Source: Ruania suaedae (lineage in GTDB: Bacteria; Actinomycetota; Actinomycetes; Actinomycetales; Beutenbergiaceae). Taken from it: DNA of 64,000 nucleotides. The notes beneath the pieces are model-generated. The model saw only the letters and a program-made list of their open reading frames with translations, did not search any database and was not told the DNA's origin. The stretch covers positions 992,001 through 1,056,000 of the forward strand of contig NZ_CP088018.1 in the NCBI RefSeq assembly GCF_021049265.1, written 5' to 3'. The translations under genes and the position numbers were made by a program. This document shows, one piece after another, positions 30,834-40,690 of this stretch (the stretch's first letter is position 1; the number at the start of each line of letters is the position of its first letter).

Positions 30834-31474
30834 CCCGCGGTTCCACCACGAGCGCCGGCGCAGGCGATCCCGGGGCCGTCCTCACGCCCGCCGGGAACGT
30901 CGCCGGACCCCTCGACCCGTCCGTGCCGCCCCCGCCGGTGGGCGTGCCGGTGCCGGAGGGGCACGTGCGCATCGGTGTCGCGATCCCCGTGCCGGAGCCG
31001 TACGCCGCCAGCCTGGTGCGCGCGAGGTTGCACGCCGACGATCCGCTGGCCCGCACCATCCCCCCGCACATCACGTTGCTGCCTCCGACGGACATCCCCG
31101 AGGGCGCGCTCCCCGACGTGCAGGACCACCTGGCGAGCATCGCCGCCGAGCAGCGACCCTTCGTGGTCGAGCTGCAGGGCACCGACACCTTCAGGCCCAT
31201 CTCGCCGGTGGTCTTCATCCAGGTCAGTACCGGCATCGATGCCTGCACCGCGCTCCAGGCGGCGGTCAACGACGGCCCCGTCTCCCAGCGCCTGCGCTTC
31301 CCGTTCCACCCGCACGTCACCCTCGCGCACGCCGTGGAGGAGTCGGCCCTGGACGAGGCGGCCGATGCCATGGCCGACTTCGATGCGGTCTTCGCCGTCG
31401 CGCACTTCTGCCTGTACGAGCACGGCGAGGACGGGATCTGGCGCGACGTGTCCACCTACGCGCTCACCTCCTGA
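30830..31474 (+). CDS. 2'-5' RNA ligase family (2H phosphoesterase) protein
   Basis: 214 residues; 2H phosphoesterases act on 2'-5' or cyclic phosphodiesters in RNA. Both catalytic His-x-Thr motifs are present: PHITLL (about residue 82) and PHVTLA (about 160). The first 45 residues are a Gly/Pro-rich extension not needed for the fold, so a start further in cannot be excluded. The gene pairs with a YihY/BrkB gene, an arrangement I recall as common in actinobacteria next to trpS. The 93-nt gap that follows contains several GTCCGG copies able to form small hairpins. Confidence 0.85.
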   Translation: MTRGSTTSAGAGDPGAVLTPAGNVAGPLDPSVPPPPVGVPVPEGHVRIGVAIPVPEPYAASLVRARLHADDPLARTIPPHITLLPPTDIPEGALPDVQDHLASIAAEQRPFVVELQGTDTFRPISPVVFIQVSTGIDACTALQAAVNDGPVSQRLRFPFHPHVTLAHAVEESALDEAADAMADFDAVFAVAHFCLYEHGEDGIWRDVSTYALTS

Positions 31475-31567
31475 CGTCCCGGTCCGGCCCTGTCCGGCCG
31501 GTCCGGTCCGGAGACCGGCGGGCGAGCCGTGGGTGCATCGCCGGCCCGGTTTCGACATGCTGGAGGC

Positions 31568-32650
31568 ATGGCGGGAACGAGCAGCGGACTGGCAGAGCTC
31601 ATCGACCGGGTGAAGAACACGCGCCCCGTGCGCGGCCTGACCCGGTACGGCACCGCGAACGGGAACCTGCTCGCCGGGGGGATCGCGTTCTCGGCGCTGT
31701 TCTCCGTGGTGGCAGCGATCACCATCGCCTTCACCGCCTTCTCGATCGTGCTCGGCGGCAACGAGGAGCTGCGCACCAGCGTCATCGAGACCATCTCCGA
31801 GGCGCTGCCCGGAGTGATCCAGACCGACGGCGACGCCAATACCGGCATCCTGTCCCCGGACGATCTGACCTACTCGGGCGGGGCCGGGATCGCCGGGATC
31901 ATCGCCGTCGTGGTCCTGCTCAACAGCGCGATCCGCGTTCCCACCGGGCTGCGCATGGCGATCCGGGCAATGTTCGGGATGGTGGCACCCCCGGAGAACC
32001 CGGTCCTCGGCAAGGCCCGCGATCTGCTCGGGTTCCTGGGACTGGCGCTCTCGGTGCTGCTCACCTCGACCCTCGGCCTGGCGACCAGCGCGGCCGGGGA
32101 CTGGCTGCTGTCGCTGGTGGGCTGGGACGGCACCACCGTGGGCACCTGGTCGCTGCGTGTCGCCGCGCTGCTGGTGGTGCTGGCCGTCGACGTGCTGGTC
32201 TTCATCTGGCTCTACCGCGCCCTGGCCGGGGTGCGGCCACCGCGCCGGGACCTCTGGCTCGGGGCGCTGATCGCCGGGGTCGGGGCCGGAGTGATCCGTT
32301 ACCTGGGTACCTCCGTGGTCGGGGGCAGCCTGGAGGCCACCCCCGTGGCCGGCGCCGCCGCGGCGGTGGCCGTGCTGCTGCTGTGGATCAATCTCATCGT
32401 GCGCGTGACCCTGATGGTGGCGGCCTGGACCTCCAACCCCCCGCCGCCGCCGGAGGTCGAGGACGACATGATCACCCACTTCGACGAGACCCCGAACTAC
32501 GTGACGCTGAGCGAGACCCACACGCTGGAGTGGCAGCACGATCCGGTCACCGGTCGCGTCCAGCCGGAGGAGCCGCCGCCGCCCGAGCCCTACTGGGGCG
32601 GGCTGATCGGCTGGGTCGGACGCAAGTACCGCGGCGCCCGGGACGCTTGA
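31568..32650 (+). CDS. YihY/BrkB-family membrane protein
   Basis: 360 residues, six hydrophobic segments between about 35 and 285, in the UPF0761/YihY fold once misassigned as RNase BN. NLLAGGIAFSALFSVVAA is the family's first-helix signature; VVLLNSAIRVP and AALLVVLAVDVLVFIWLYR follow. The C-terminal 75 residues are cytoplasmic, acidic and Pro-rich (EEPPPPEPYW). Function is not established for the family; some members are linked to envelope or lipid processes. Confidence 0.9.
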   Translation: MAGTSSGLAELIDRVKNTRPVRGLTRYGTANGNLLAGGIAFSALFSVVAAITIAFTAFSIVLGGNEELRTSVIETISEALPGVIQTDGDANTGILSPDDLTYSGGAGIAGIIAVVVLLNSAIRVPTGLRMAIRAMFGMVAPPENPVLGKARDLLGFLGLALSVLLTSTLGLATSAAGDWLLSLVGWDGTTVGTWSLRVAALLVVLAVDVLVFIWLYRALAGVRPPRRDLWLGALIAGVGAGVIRYLGTSVVGGSLEATPVAGAAAAVAVLLLWINLIVRVTLMVAAWTSNPPPPPEVEDDMITHFDETPNYVTLSETHTLEWQHDPVTGRVQPEEPPPPEPYWGGLIGWVGRKYRGARDA

Positions 32651-32683
32651 GCGTCCGCGAGCAGGACGCAACTGACGTGCTGT

Positions 32684-32727
32684 GGCAGGGCCGTGCCGGA
32701 TATGGCACAGCGGCGCCCAGGGCCGTC
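32684..32727 (+). repeat. copy 2 of a 44-nt dispersed element
   Basis: Matches 13905–13948 at 34 of 44 positions with no gaps. The core GTGCCGGATATGGCAC forms a hairpin (GTGCC/GGCAC), and both copies end in GGGCCGTC. It lies between the YihY gene and manC, so it may end the YihY transcript. Unlike copy 1 it lacks an upstream partner for GGGCCGTC. Confidence 0.6.
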
Positions 32728-32761
32728 ACCAGTGTCCGGCGCGCCTCAGTAGGGTGACCGG

Positions 32762-33850
32762 GTGACGCAGTCCTTCCACGCCATCGTTCCCGCCGGCGGC
32801 GCCGGCACCCGTCTGTGGCCCCTCTCGCGCCGCGGCGAACCGAAGTTCCTGCACGACCTCACCGGCACCGGGCGCACCCTCCTGCAGGCGACCGTGGACC
32901 GGCTCGCCCCCCTCGCCGACGGCGTGGTGGTGGTCACCGGAGAGCGCCACGTGGAAGCGGTCGCCGCGCAGCTGCCCACCGTTCCTCCCGCGAACCTGCT
33001 GGTCGAACCCTCCCCCCGTGACTCCATGGCGGCGATCGGGCTCGCAGCGGCCGTGCTGACCAGGCGCCACCCGGGCGAGGACATCGTGGTCGGCTCCTTC
33101 GCCGCCGACCACGTGATCACCGACCAGGCCGCCTTCGCGGCCGCCGTGCGCACCGCCGTGGCCACCGCGGCCGAGGACTATGTGGTCACCCTCGGCATCC
33201 GCGCGAGCGAGCCCTCGACGGCGTTCGGGTACATCCACGTGGGCGCCGCCCTGGCGGCCGGCGCCCACCAGGTACGCAGCTTCACCGAGAAGCCCGACGC
33301 CGAGACCGCGGCCGAGTACGTGGCCGCGGGCGACTACCGGTGGAACGCCGGCATGTTCGTGGTGCGTGCGCAGGTGCTGCTCGACCACCTGGCGCGGCTG
33401 CAACCGACCCTGGCGCAGGGGCTCGCCCGGATCGCCGACGCCTGGGACGCCCCCGAGCGGGACGAGGTGCTGTCGCGGGTCTGGCCGGGGCTGACCAGGA
33501 TCGCCATCGATCACGCCATCGCCGAGCCGGTGGCCGCCGAGGGCGGGGTGGCGGTGGTGCCCACCGATCTGGACTGGGACGACGTCGGCGACTGGCGCTC
33601 CCTCGCCCACCTGATCGACCCCGGCGAGGACGGCGTCCGGGTGCTGGGCGAGAGTGACGCCGTGCTCGCGCTCGACTCCGGCGGGGCGCTCGCGGTGCCC
33701 GCCTCCGGGCGGCGGGTGGTGCTGCTCGGGGTGCCGGACGCCGTCGTGGTGGACACCCCGGACGCCCTGCTGGTGACCACCGCCGCGCATGCCCAGCAGG
33801 TCAAGGCGGTGGTGGACCGCCTCACCGGTGAGGGCGGCGCCCTCATCTGA
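32762..33850 (+). CDS. manC: mannose-1-phosphate guanylyltransferase
   Basis: Makes GDP-mannose from mannose-1-phosphate and GTP for glycan and glycolipid synthesis. 362 residues, nucleotidyltransferase part only, without the isomerase domain of bifunctional enzymes. The GTP-binding signature is IVPAGGAGTRLWPLSR at the N-terminus, with EPKFLHDL, then VGSFAADHVI (metal Asp), FTEKPD, and YRWNAGMFV. The GTG at 32762 lies 6 nt after TAGGGT (32750–32755) and has no ribosome-binding site. Confidence 0.94.
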   Translation: MTQSFHAIVPAGGAGTRLWPLSRRGEPKFLHDLTGTGRTLLQATVDRLAPLADGVVVVTGERHVEAVAAQLPTVPPANLLVEPSPRDSMAAIGLAAAVLTRRHPGEDIVVGSFAADHVITDQAAFAAAVRTAVATAAEDYVVTLGIRASEPSTAFGYIHVGAALAAGAHQVRSFTEKPDAETAAEYVAAGDYRWNAGMFVVRAQVLLDHLARLQPTLAQGLARIADAWDAPERDEVLSRVWPGLTRIAIDHAIAEPVAAEGGVAVVPTDLDWDDVGDWRSLAHLIDPGEDGVRVLGESDAVLALDSGGALAVPASGRRVVLLGVPDAVVVDTPDALLVTTAAHAQQVKAVVDRLTGEGGALI

Positions 33851-33886
33851 GTCACCGCAACCGCGCCGGCCGGTACCCTCGGGCAA

Positions 33887-35137
33887 ATGCACACCTCCAC
33901 CGATCGGCTCACCGTGATCCTCGACGACCTCGCGGACGAGCTGATCGCCTTCCGGCGGGACCTGCACGCCCACCCGGAGGTGGCGCGCACCGAGACCCGC
34001 AGCAGCGGCAAGGTCGCGGAGCGGCTCGAGGCGGCCGGACTGAGCGTGCATCGCTTCACCCCGACGGGCCTGGTGGTCGACATCGATCCGCCGAACGCCC
34101 CGGCCGGACCGCCCTCCCGCCGACGCCGCCGGATCGCGCTGCGCGCCGATCTCGACGCGCTGCCCGTCCAGGAGGCCACTGGGCTCGACTTCTCCTCCAC
34201 CGTGCGGGGGGTGAGCCATGCCTGCGGGCACGATGTGCACACCACCGTGGTGCTCGGTGCCGGCCTCGCGCTGGCCAGGCTCGCCGCTGAGGGCGAGCTG
34301 GCCACCGGGGTACGCCTGCTGTTCCAGCCGGCCGAGGAGCTCCAGCCCGGCGGGGCGCTGGACCTGCTGAAGGCCGGCGCGCTGGAGGGCGTGGACCGGA
34401 TCTTCGCCATCCACTGCGATCCCAAGGTGGACGTGGGGCAGGTGGGCACCCGCATCGGCCCCATCACCTCGGCCTCCGACACCGTGACCGTGACGGTCAC
34501 CTCCTCCGGTGGGCACACCTCCCGCCCGCACCTGACGGCGGACGTCGTCTACGCCCTCGGTCTGGTCGCCACGACGACGCCGGCCGTCCTCGGCCGCCGG
34601 CTCGACCCCCGCGCCGGGGTGAACCTCACCTGGGGTTCGGTGCGGGCCGGGACCGCCGCCAACGCCATCCCCACCACGGGCACGATCTCGGGCACCCTGC
34701 GCTGCCTGGACGTGCGGGCGTGGGACCGTGCCGAGCACCTGCTGCGCGAGATCGTCGAGCAGGTCGTCGCCCCGACGGGCGTGGAGGTGGACGTGCAGAT
34801 CGTGCGCGGGGTCCCGCCGGTCGACAACGACGGCGAGAGCGTGCGCCTGATGGAGACGGCGGCGGCGTCGGTGCTCGGCGAGGACTCGGTCCACCTGACC
34901 GAGCAGTCCCTGGGCGGGGAGGACTTCGGCTGGTACCTGACCCACACGCGGGGGGCCATGGCGCGGCTCGGCACGAGGACACCGGGCGGGCGCAGCTACG
35001 ACCTGCACCAGCCCGAACTCGTGGTCGACGAACGGGCGATCGGCGTCGGCGCACGATTCCTCGCCCAGGTCGCCCTCGACGCGGGCCGGCGACTGCAGGA
35101 GGACGAGTCCGGCGCCGGCGAAGTACCAGTTCGGTAA
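33887..35137 (+). CDS. M20-family amidohydrolase
   Basis: 416-residue zinc-dependent peptidase/amidohydrolase of the HipO/AbgA-like group, which deacylates N-acyl amino acids or related amides. Signatures are FRRDLHAHPEV, RADLDALPVQE, SHACGHDVHTTVVLG (metal ligands), FQPAEELQPGGA and GGEDFGWYL. There is no signal peptide. TACCCT (33874–33879) lies 7 nt before the ATG, so the mRNA is probably leaderless. It is followed by the nucleoside uptake genes; a functional link is not evident. Confidence 0.92.
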   Translation: MHTSTDRLTVILDDLADELIAFRRDLHAHPEVARTETRSSGKVAERLEAAGLSVHRFTPTGLVVDIDPPNAPAGPPSRRRRRIALRADLDALPVQEATGLDFSSTVRGVSHACGHDVHTTVVLGAGLALARLAAEGELATGVRLLFQPAEELQPGGALDLLKAGALEGVDRIFAIHCDPKVDVGQVGTRIGPITSASDTVTVTVTSSGGHTSRPHLTADVVYALGLVATTTPAVLGRRLDPRAGVNLTWGSVRAGTAANAIPTTGTISGTLRCLDVRAWDRAEHLLREIVEQVVAPTGVEVDVQIVRGVPPVDNDGESVRLMETAAASVLGEDSVHLTEQSLGGEDFGWYLTHTRGAMARLGTRTPGGRSYDLHQPELVVDERAIGVGARFLAQVALDAGRRLQEDESGAGEVPVR

Positions 35138-35162
35138 CAACTCCCCGCCGGTGTCTCACTAT

Positions 35163-35231
35163 GTAACACGGGCGCCGTCGGGCGGGTCTATCGTGCAGGC
35201 AGCCGCTCGGACGGACCGAGGCCGGGCCGTC
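35163..35231 (+). promoter_or_regulatory. promoter and leader hairpin of the nucleoside uptake operon
   Basis: TATCGT at 35189–35194 is the best -10 candidate. GACGG (35210–35214) pairs with CCGTC (35227–35231) just before the ribosome-binding site, which could limit translation. GTAACA occurs at 35134 and again at 35163, 29 bp apart, upstream of the box. Confidence 0.4.
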
Positions 35232-35245
35232 TCTAGGAGTAGCAC

Positions 35246-36364
35246 GTGAAGAAGTCCCTTCCGGCAGCCCTCGTCGCTGCCGTAGCACTGACCCTCGCCG
35301 CCTGCGGCGCCGCGCCCGAGGACGAGCCGGAGGCGACCGGCGAGGAGACCACCGCCGACGAAGGCACCGGCGCCGAGAACAGCGACTTCACCGCGTGCCT
35401 GATCTCCGACGAGGGCGGCTGGGACGACGCCTCCTTCAACGAGTCGGCCTTCAACGGCCTCACCCAGGCGCAGTCCGAGCTGGGTGTGGAGATCCGTGAC
35501 GCCGAGTCCACCGACCCGGGTCAGTACGCCGCCAACGCCGACGCGATGGTCCAGGCCGGCTGCTCGCTGACCGTCGGCGTGGGTTTCGCCCTCGAGGACA
35601 CGATCCAGGAGGTCGCCGAGGCGAACACCGACCTCAACTTCGCCCTCGTGGACTCGGCCTTCTCCGACGCCGAGTTCAACCCGGTCGAGCTGGACAACGC
35701 CAAGCCGCTGCTGTTCAACACCCACGAGGCCGCCTACCTGGCCGGCTACCTGGCGGCGGGCATGACCGAGACCGGCACGGTCGCCACCTACGGCGGTCAG
35801 CCCTTCCCGTCGGTGACGATCTTCATGGACGGCTTCGTCGACGGTGTGGCCGCCTACAACGAGGCGCACGGCAGCGACGTGCGGACCCTCGGGTGGGACA
35901 AGGAGGCCCAGAACGGGTCGATGACCGGTGACTTCACCAACACCGAGAACGGCTACAACACCACCCAGCAGTTCATCGCCGACGGCGCCGACATCATCCT
36001 GCCGGTGGCCGGCCCGGTCGGCTCCGGCTCGCTGCGTGCGGCGAGTGAGAGCGAGGGTGTCTCGGTGATCTGGGTCGACTCCGACGGCTACGAGCAGCCG
36101 GCGAACGAGGAGTACCAGAGCCTCATCCTGACCTCGGTGCTCAAGCAGATCGAGACCGCCGTCTTCGACACCATCGACACCTCCGTCAACGGTGAGTTCA
36201 GCGCCGAGCCCTATGTCGGCACGCTCGAGAACGGCGGCGTGGGCCTGGCCCCGTTCCACGACTTCGCCGACGCCGTCCCGGCCGAGCTGCAGACCGAGAT
36301 CGAGGACCTGCAGGCGCAGATCATCGCCGGTGAGCTCGAGGTGACCTCGCCCAGCGCGAACTGA
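35246..36364 (+). CDS. PnrA/BMP-family substrate-binding lipoprotein
   Basis: 372-residue lipoprotein, the extracytoplasmic receptor of a nucleoside ABC transporter. GTG 35246 follows AGGAG with 6-nt spacing. The signal peptide ends in the lipobox LAAC (Cys at residue 20). An acidic linker leads to the periplasmic-binding fold, with SDEGGWDDASFNESAF near the start and VGVGFALEDTIQE. The BMP family binds purine nucleosides in studied members. Two permeases, an ATPase and cdd/deoA/add downstream support nucleoside uptake. Confidence 0.93.
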   Translation: MKKSLPAALVAAVALTLAACGAAPEDEPEATGEETTADEGTGAENSDFTACLISDEGGWDDASFNESAFNGLTQAQSELGVEIRDAESTDPGQYAANADAMVQAGCSLTVGVGFALEDTIQEVAEANTDLNFALVDSAFSDAEFNPVELDNAKPLLFNTHEAAYLAGYLAAGMTETGTVATYGGQPFPSVTIFMDGFVDGVAAYNEAHGSDVRTLGWDKEAQNGSMTGDFTNTENGYNTTQQFIADGADIILPVAGPVGSGSLRAASESEGVSVIWVDSDGYEQPANEEYQSLILTSVLKQIETAVFDTIDTSVNGEFSAEPYVGTLENGGVGLAPFHDFADAVPAELQTEIEDLQAQIIAGELEVTSPSAN

Positions 36365-36378
36365 TCGAACAGCCGTAG

Positions 36379-36423
36379 CACGGGCCCGGGCCCCGGGGAA
36401 CTCCCGGAGCCCGGGCCGGTGCC
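36379..36423 (+). terminator. strong hairpin between the binding protein and ATPase genes
   Basis: A GGCCCGGG-rich left arm pairs with a CCCGGGCC-rich right arm across a short loop near 36395. Inside an operon such a structure usually reduces read-through or protects the upstream mRNA, giving more binding protein than transporter. Confidence 0.6.
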
Positions 36424-36492
36424 GACGGCAGGCGCGGGACTGGAGTGCGGGCTGGACGCCCGCGCTCGCCGGTGAACACAGGAAGGGGCGAG

Positions 36493-38061
36493 ATGACGCT
36501 CGAGCTTCGCGGAATCACGAAGCGGTTCGGGTCTCTCGTGGCGAACGACCGGATCGACCTGACTTTCGAGCCGGGCCGTATCCACGCGCTGCTGGGCGAG
36601 AACGGTGCCGGCAAGTCGACGATGATGAACGTCCTCTACGGGCTCTACACCCCGGACGAGGGACAGATCCTCATCGATGGCCAGCCGGTGACCTTCACCG
36701 GCCCCGGGGACGCGATGGCGGCCGGCATCGGAATGGTGCACCAGCACTTCATGCTGATCCCGGTCTTCACCGTGGCCGAGAACGTCGTGCTCGGTCACGA
36801 GCCCACCGGCCCGCTCGGCATCATCGGCCTGGAGCAGGCCCGCACCCTCGTGCGCGAGATCTCCGCCCGCTTCGGCTTCGACGTCGACCCGGACGCGAGG
36901 ATCGAGGACCTGCCGGTGGGGGTCCAGCAGCGGGTGGAGATCATCAAGGCGCTCTCGCGCGATGCCAAGGTCCTCATCCTGGATGAGCCGACGGCAGTGC
37001 TGACCCCGCAGGAGACCGATGAGCTGATCGAGATCATGCGTCAGCTCCGCGACTCGGGCACGGCGATCGTCTTCATCACCCACAAGCTGCGCGAGGTGCG
37101 TGCCGTGGCCGACGAGATCACCGTCATCCGGCGCGGAAAGGTGGTGGGCAGCGCAGCCCCCACCGACACCCAGGCCGCCCTCGCCTCGCTCATGGTGGGA
37201 CGTGACGTGAGCCTCGGCGTGCAGAAGGATCCGGCGCAGACCAACGAGCGCACGCTGGCCGTGACCGGCCTGAGCGTCATCGACGCCGTCGGGACCCCGG
37301 TCGTGCGCGAGGTGTCCTTCACCATCCACGGGGGTGAGGTGCTCGCCGTCGCCGGCGTGCAGGGCAACGGGCAGTCCGAGCTGGCCGAGGTGATCCTCGG
37401 GCTACGCCGCGCCACCGCCGGCTCGGTGAGCCTGGACGGGACCGAGCTGCTCGGCAGCAGTGTCGACGAGGTGCTGCGTGCGGGCGTGGGCTTCGTTCCC
37501 GAGGATCGCAGCAAGGACGGGCTGATCTCCTCCTTCTCCATCATCGAGAACTTCGTGCTCGACCAGTACGCGCAGGAGCCCTATGCCAAGGGCGCCTCGA
37601 TGCAGCTGGACGTGGCACGCCGGCGCACGGCTGAAGCCGTCGATGCCTTCGACGTGCGCACCACCTCCATCGACGACCCGGTCAGCACGCTCTCGGGGGG
37701 CAATCAGCAGAAGGTCGTCCTCGCCCGCGAGATGTCGCGCCCGTTGCGGCTGCTGGTCGCCTCCCAGCCCACCCGCGGGCTGGACGTGGGCTCGATCGAG
37801 TTCGTCCACCAGCGCATCGTGGCCGAGCGAGACTCGGGCACCCCGGTCCTCATCGTCTCCACCGAGCTCGACGAGGTGCTCGCGCTGGCCGACCGGATCG
37901 CGGTGATGTACCGCGGTGAGATCGTCGGGATCGTCGACGCCGGCACCGACCGGGACGTGCTCGGTTTGATGATGGCCGGGGTCCCGGTGGACGAGGCGCA
38001 GCAGGAGGCGGACACGCATCCGACGGCGATGCACGACGTCGAGGGTGAGGACACCAGGTGA
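36493..38061 (+). CDS. nucleoside ABC transporter ATP-binding protein (two ATPase domains)
   Basis: 522 residues with two ABC domains, as in sugar/nucleoside importers of the RbsA/YufO type. Domain 1 has Walker [10 protein letters not shown] (about residue 36) and Walker [13 protein letters not shown]. In domain 2 the Walker A is the degenerate VQGNGQSEL usual for this family, with signature [12 protein letters not shown] 36493 is preceded by GGAAGGGG. The stop overlaps the first permease (GTGA). Located at the inner face of the membrane. Confidence 0.94.
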   Translation: MTLELRGITKRFGSLVANDRIDLTFEPGRIHALLGENGAGKSTMMNVLYGLYTPDEGQILIDGQPVTFTGPGDAMAAGIGMVHQHFMLIPVFTVAENVVLGHEPTGPLGIIGLEQARTLVREISARFGFDVDPDARIEDLPVGVQQRVEIIKALSRDAKVLILDEPTAVLTPQETDELIEIMRQLRDSGTAIVFITHKLREVRAVADEITVIRRGKVVGSAAPTDTQAALASLMVGRDVSLGVQKDPAQTNERTLAVTGLSVIDAVGTPVVREVSFTIHGGEVLAVAGVQGNGQSELAEVILGLRRATAGSVSLDGTELLGSSVDEVLRAGVGFVPEDRSKDGLISSFSIIENFVLDQYAQEPYAKGASMQLDVARRRTAEAVDAFDVRTTSIDDPVSTLSGGNQQKVVLAREMSRPLRLLVASQPTRGLDVGSIEFVHQRIVAERDSGTPVLIVSTELDEVLALADRIAVMYRGEIVGIVDAGTDRDVLGLMMAGVPVDEAQQEADTHPTAMHDVEGEDTR

Positions 38062-39416
38062 GTGAGAAGGACGGGCGCACCGGGCCCGAGGAGACCGGGC
38101 CCGAGGAGACTGCGGTCGCGCGCGAGAACGGCGGACCCGTCGTCCCCGACCCCTCCCCGCGCCCGCACCCGGTCGAGGACGATCCGACGACGAGCCAGGC
38201 CCGCTGGGCCACGTTCCGGCACGAGATGCTCACCGGCAGCTGGCTGCTGACCCTGCTGGCGATCGTGGCCGCCCTGGTGATCAGCTCGGTGCTGATCGCC
38301 GTCGCCGATGCCGACGTGCGTGCCTCCGCCGGATACTTCTTCGCCCGGCCCGCCGATCTGCTCTCCGCGATCTGGTCGAGCGTCGCGGGCACATATGTCG
38401 CACTGTTCCGCGGGTCGGTGCTGGACTACACCGCGCTGGCCGGCGGCGGGATGGGTGACCTGGGCCGCGCGATCGCGCCGCTGACGAAGACCATGGTGGA
38501 GGCGACACCGCTGATCCTCGCGGCGCTGGGGATCGGGATCGGCTTCCGCTCGGGCCTGTTCAACATCGGCGCCCAGGGCCAGGTCCTCATGGGGGCCGCA
38601 GCCGCCTCGCTGGTGGGCTTCACGTTCGTGCCGCCGGGTACGGGGTTCGGCTCCTCCCTGCTCCACCTCGTGCTCGCGATCGGGGCCGCACTGCTGGTGG
38701 GAGGCCTGTGGGCCGGGATCGCAGGCTTCCTCAAGGCACGTACCGGTGCCAACGAGGTGATCGTGACGATCATGCTGAACTGGACCGCGATCTACCTCGT
38801 GGCCTACCTCCTCACCACGGCCGTCTACCGGGTGCAGGGCAACCGGCCGATCGCGCCGCACGTGGCGCAGACCGCCGAGCTGCCGTCGCTGCTGGGGGCC
38901 TGGTCCCCGCTGCACTGGGGCTTCCCGCTCGCGCTGCTCGCCGCCGTCGGCGTCTGGTGGCTGATGGAACGCTCCACGATCGGCTTCCAGTTCCGGGCCG
39001 TGGGAGCCAACATGAACGCGGCGCGCACCGCCGGCATCTCGGTCAACCGGGTCTTCGTCATGGTGATGGTCACCGCCGGCATGCTCGCCGGCGCTGGGGG
39101 AGCGATGCAGATCCTCGGCGTCGAGGGCACCTTCCGGGGCTCCAGTGCGGGCACGATCGGCTTCGACGCGATCACCGTCGCGCTGCTGGGGCGTAACCGC
39201 CCCGGCGGGATCGTCGCCGCGGCGATGCTCTTCGGTGCGCTGCGTGCCGGGGCCGCGCTCATGCAGACCGAGGCGGACACCCCGGTCGACATCATCCTCG
39301 TCATCCAGGCGGTCATCGTGCTGTTCATCGCCGCGCCGCCGCTGGTGCGGACCCTGTTCCGGCTCCCGGACCCGGAACGCCCGGCCGTGGCCCGTGCGAA
39401 GGAGGCGACCCGATGA
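38058..39416 (+). CDS. nucleoside ABC transporter permease 1
   Basis: 452 residues, BPD_transp_2 fold (YufP type). A 55-residue acidic and Pro-rich cytoplasmic N-terminus precedes about ten membrane segments. Family marks are [15 protein letters not shown] and the loop [17 protein letters not shown] that docks on the ATPase. It overlaps both neighbours by 4 nt (GTGA and ATGA), so the operon is tightly coupled. Confidence 0.93.
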   Translation: MSEKDGRTGPEETGPEETAVARENGGPVVPDPSPRPHPVEDDPTTSQARWATFRHEMLTGSWLLTLLAIVAALVISSVLIAVADADVRASAGYFFARPADLLSAIWSSVAGTYVALFRGSVLDYTALAGGGMGDLGRAIAPLTKTMVEATPLILAALGIGIGFRSGLFNIGAQGQVLMGAAAASLVGFTFVPPGTGFGSSLLHLVLAIGAALLVGGLWAGIAGFLKARTGANEVIVTIMLNWTAIYLVAYLLTTAVYRVQGNRPIAPHVAQTAELPSLLGAWSPLHWGFPLALLAAVGVWWLMERSTIGFQFRAVGANMNAARTAGISVNRVFVMVMVTAGMLAGAGGAMQILGVEGTFRGSSAGTIGFDAITVALLGRNRPGGIVAAAMLFGALRAGAALMQTEADTPVDIILVIQAVIVLFIAAPPLVRTLFRLPDPERPAVARAKEATR

Positions 39417-40690
39417 GTCTCACCCAGGCGACCCCCGCCACCCGGGAGCCGGGCACCCTGCTGGCTCCGATCTCCTGGCGCACGCCCATCATCATGGGAG
39501 TGCTGGCCATCCTGGCCCTGTTCGCCTTCGCGCTCTTCACCCCCGCGGAGCTGCAGTCCCGGATCCAGCTCACCGGCGGCGCCGCCGCCTGGCAGCTTCC
39601 CGACCTGGTGGTCGGATCCCGCGGGGCAGCACTCGCGCTGGTGCTGGTGGCCTTCGCGCTGGCCGGCCTCAGTTTCTGGACGGCGCAGAACCGGCGCCGC
39701 TCCCGGGCGGTGCCGGTGGTATTCGGCCTCTGCCTGGTGCTGGCCTTCCTCGTCTGGGCCGTGGCCGGCAATGCCTCCGGTCTGCCGCTGCCGTTCCTGC
39801 TGAGCACCGCGATGACGGCGGCCCTGCCCCTGATCTTCGGGGCGTTCGCCGGGCTGTTGTGCGAGCGCTCCGGGGTCATCAACATCGCCATCGAGGGCCA
39901 GCTGCTCGCGGGGGCCTTCCTCACCGCGGTGCTGGCCACGGTGGCCGGCAACCCGTACGTGGGCCTGCTCGCCGCCCCGGTCGGTGGCGCCCTGGTGGGA
40001 TTGATCCTCGCGGTCTTCGCCATCAAGTACCGGGTGGACCAGATCATCGTCGGCGTCGTGGTGAACGTGCTGGTGCTGGGCCTGACCAGCTACCTGTTCT
40101 CCACGGTGCTCTCCGAGAACCCGCAGAGCCTCAACAACCCGCCGCAGCTGTCCGCCCTGCGCATCCCTCTGCTGGCCGACATCCCGGTGGTCGGGGAGGC
40201 GCTGTTCAGCCAGAACGTCATCGTCTACGCGATGTACGTGGCGGTGGTGCTCCTGCACATCGGTCTCTTCCGGAGCCGCTGGGGCCTGCGCGTGCGAGCC
40301 GTGGGCGAGCACCCGAAGGCGGCGGACACCGTCGGTATCGACGTCAACCGCACCCGCTACCGCAACGTGGTGTTCGGCTCGGCGGTCGCCGGATTCGGGG
40401 GCGCCTCGATGGTGGCCGCCGGGCTCGCCTTCACCAAGGAGGTCACCGAGGGGCGTGGCTACATCGCCCTCGCCGCGATGATCCTGGGCCGGTGGAGTCC
40501 CACCGGTGCGCTGGCGGCGGCGCTGCTCTTCGGTTTCGCCGACTCCCTGAACCGGGTGCTGAACAACATGGGCTCGCCGGTGCCCTACGAGATCCTCGCG
40601 ATGCTGCCCTATCTGGCCACCATCTTCGCCGTGGCGGGTCTGGTCGGGCGCGTGCGCCCGCCGGCCGGTGCCGGGAAGGCCTACCCCTGA
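39413..40690 (+). CDS. nucleoside ABC transporter permease 2
   Basis: 425 residues, second BPD_transp_2 permease (YufQ type). About nine or ten membrane segments; GVINIAIEGQLLAGAFLTAV is the family signature and RVRAVGEHPKAADTVGID the ATPase-docking loop. It probably forms a heterodimer with the preceding permease. Its TGA overlaps the cdd start by one base. Confidence 0.93.
   Translation: MSLTQATPATREPGTLLAPISWRTPIIMGVLAILALFAFALFTPAELQSRIQLTGGAAAWQLPDLVVGSRGAALALVLVAFALAGLSFWTAQNRRRSRAVPVVFGLCLVLAFLVWAVAGNASGLPLPFLLSTAMTAALPLIFGAFAGLLCERSGVINIAIEGQLLAGAFLTAVLATVAGNPYVGLLAAPVGGALVGLILAVFAIKYRVDQIIVGVVVNVLVLGLTSYLFSTVLSENPQSLNNPPQLSALRIPLLADIPVVGEALFSQNVIVYAMYVAVVLLHIGLFRSRWGLRVRAVGEHPKAADTVGIDVNRTRYRNVVFGSAVAGFGGASMVAAGLAFTKEVTEGRGYIALAAMILGRWSPTGALAAALLFGFADSLNRVLNNMGSPVPYEILAMLPYLATIFAVAGLVGRVRPPAGAGKAYP

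Noticed and set aside
31475-31567. Cluster of GTCCGG words after the 2'-5' RNA ligase-like gene as a repeat array
   Set aside because: The spacing is irregular and the words are short and GC-only; a weak hairpin terminator is the simpler reading.
35138-35245. A riboswitch in the leader of the nucleoside-binding protein
   Set aside because: The region has a promoter box and one small hairpin but none of the conserved core bases of purine or preQ1 riboswitches.
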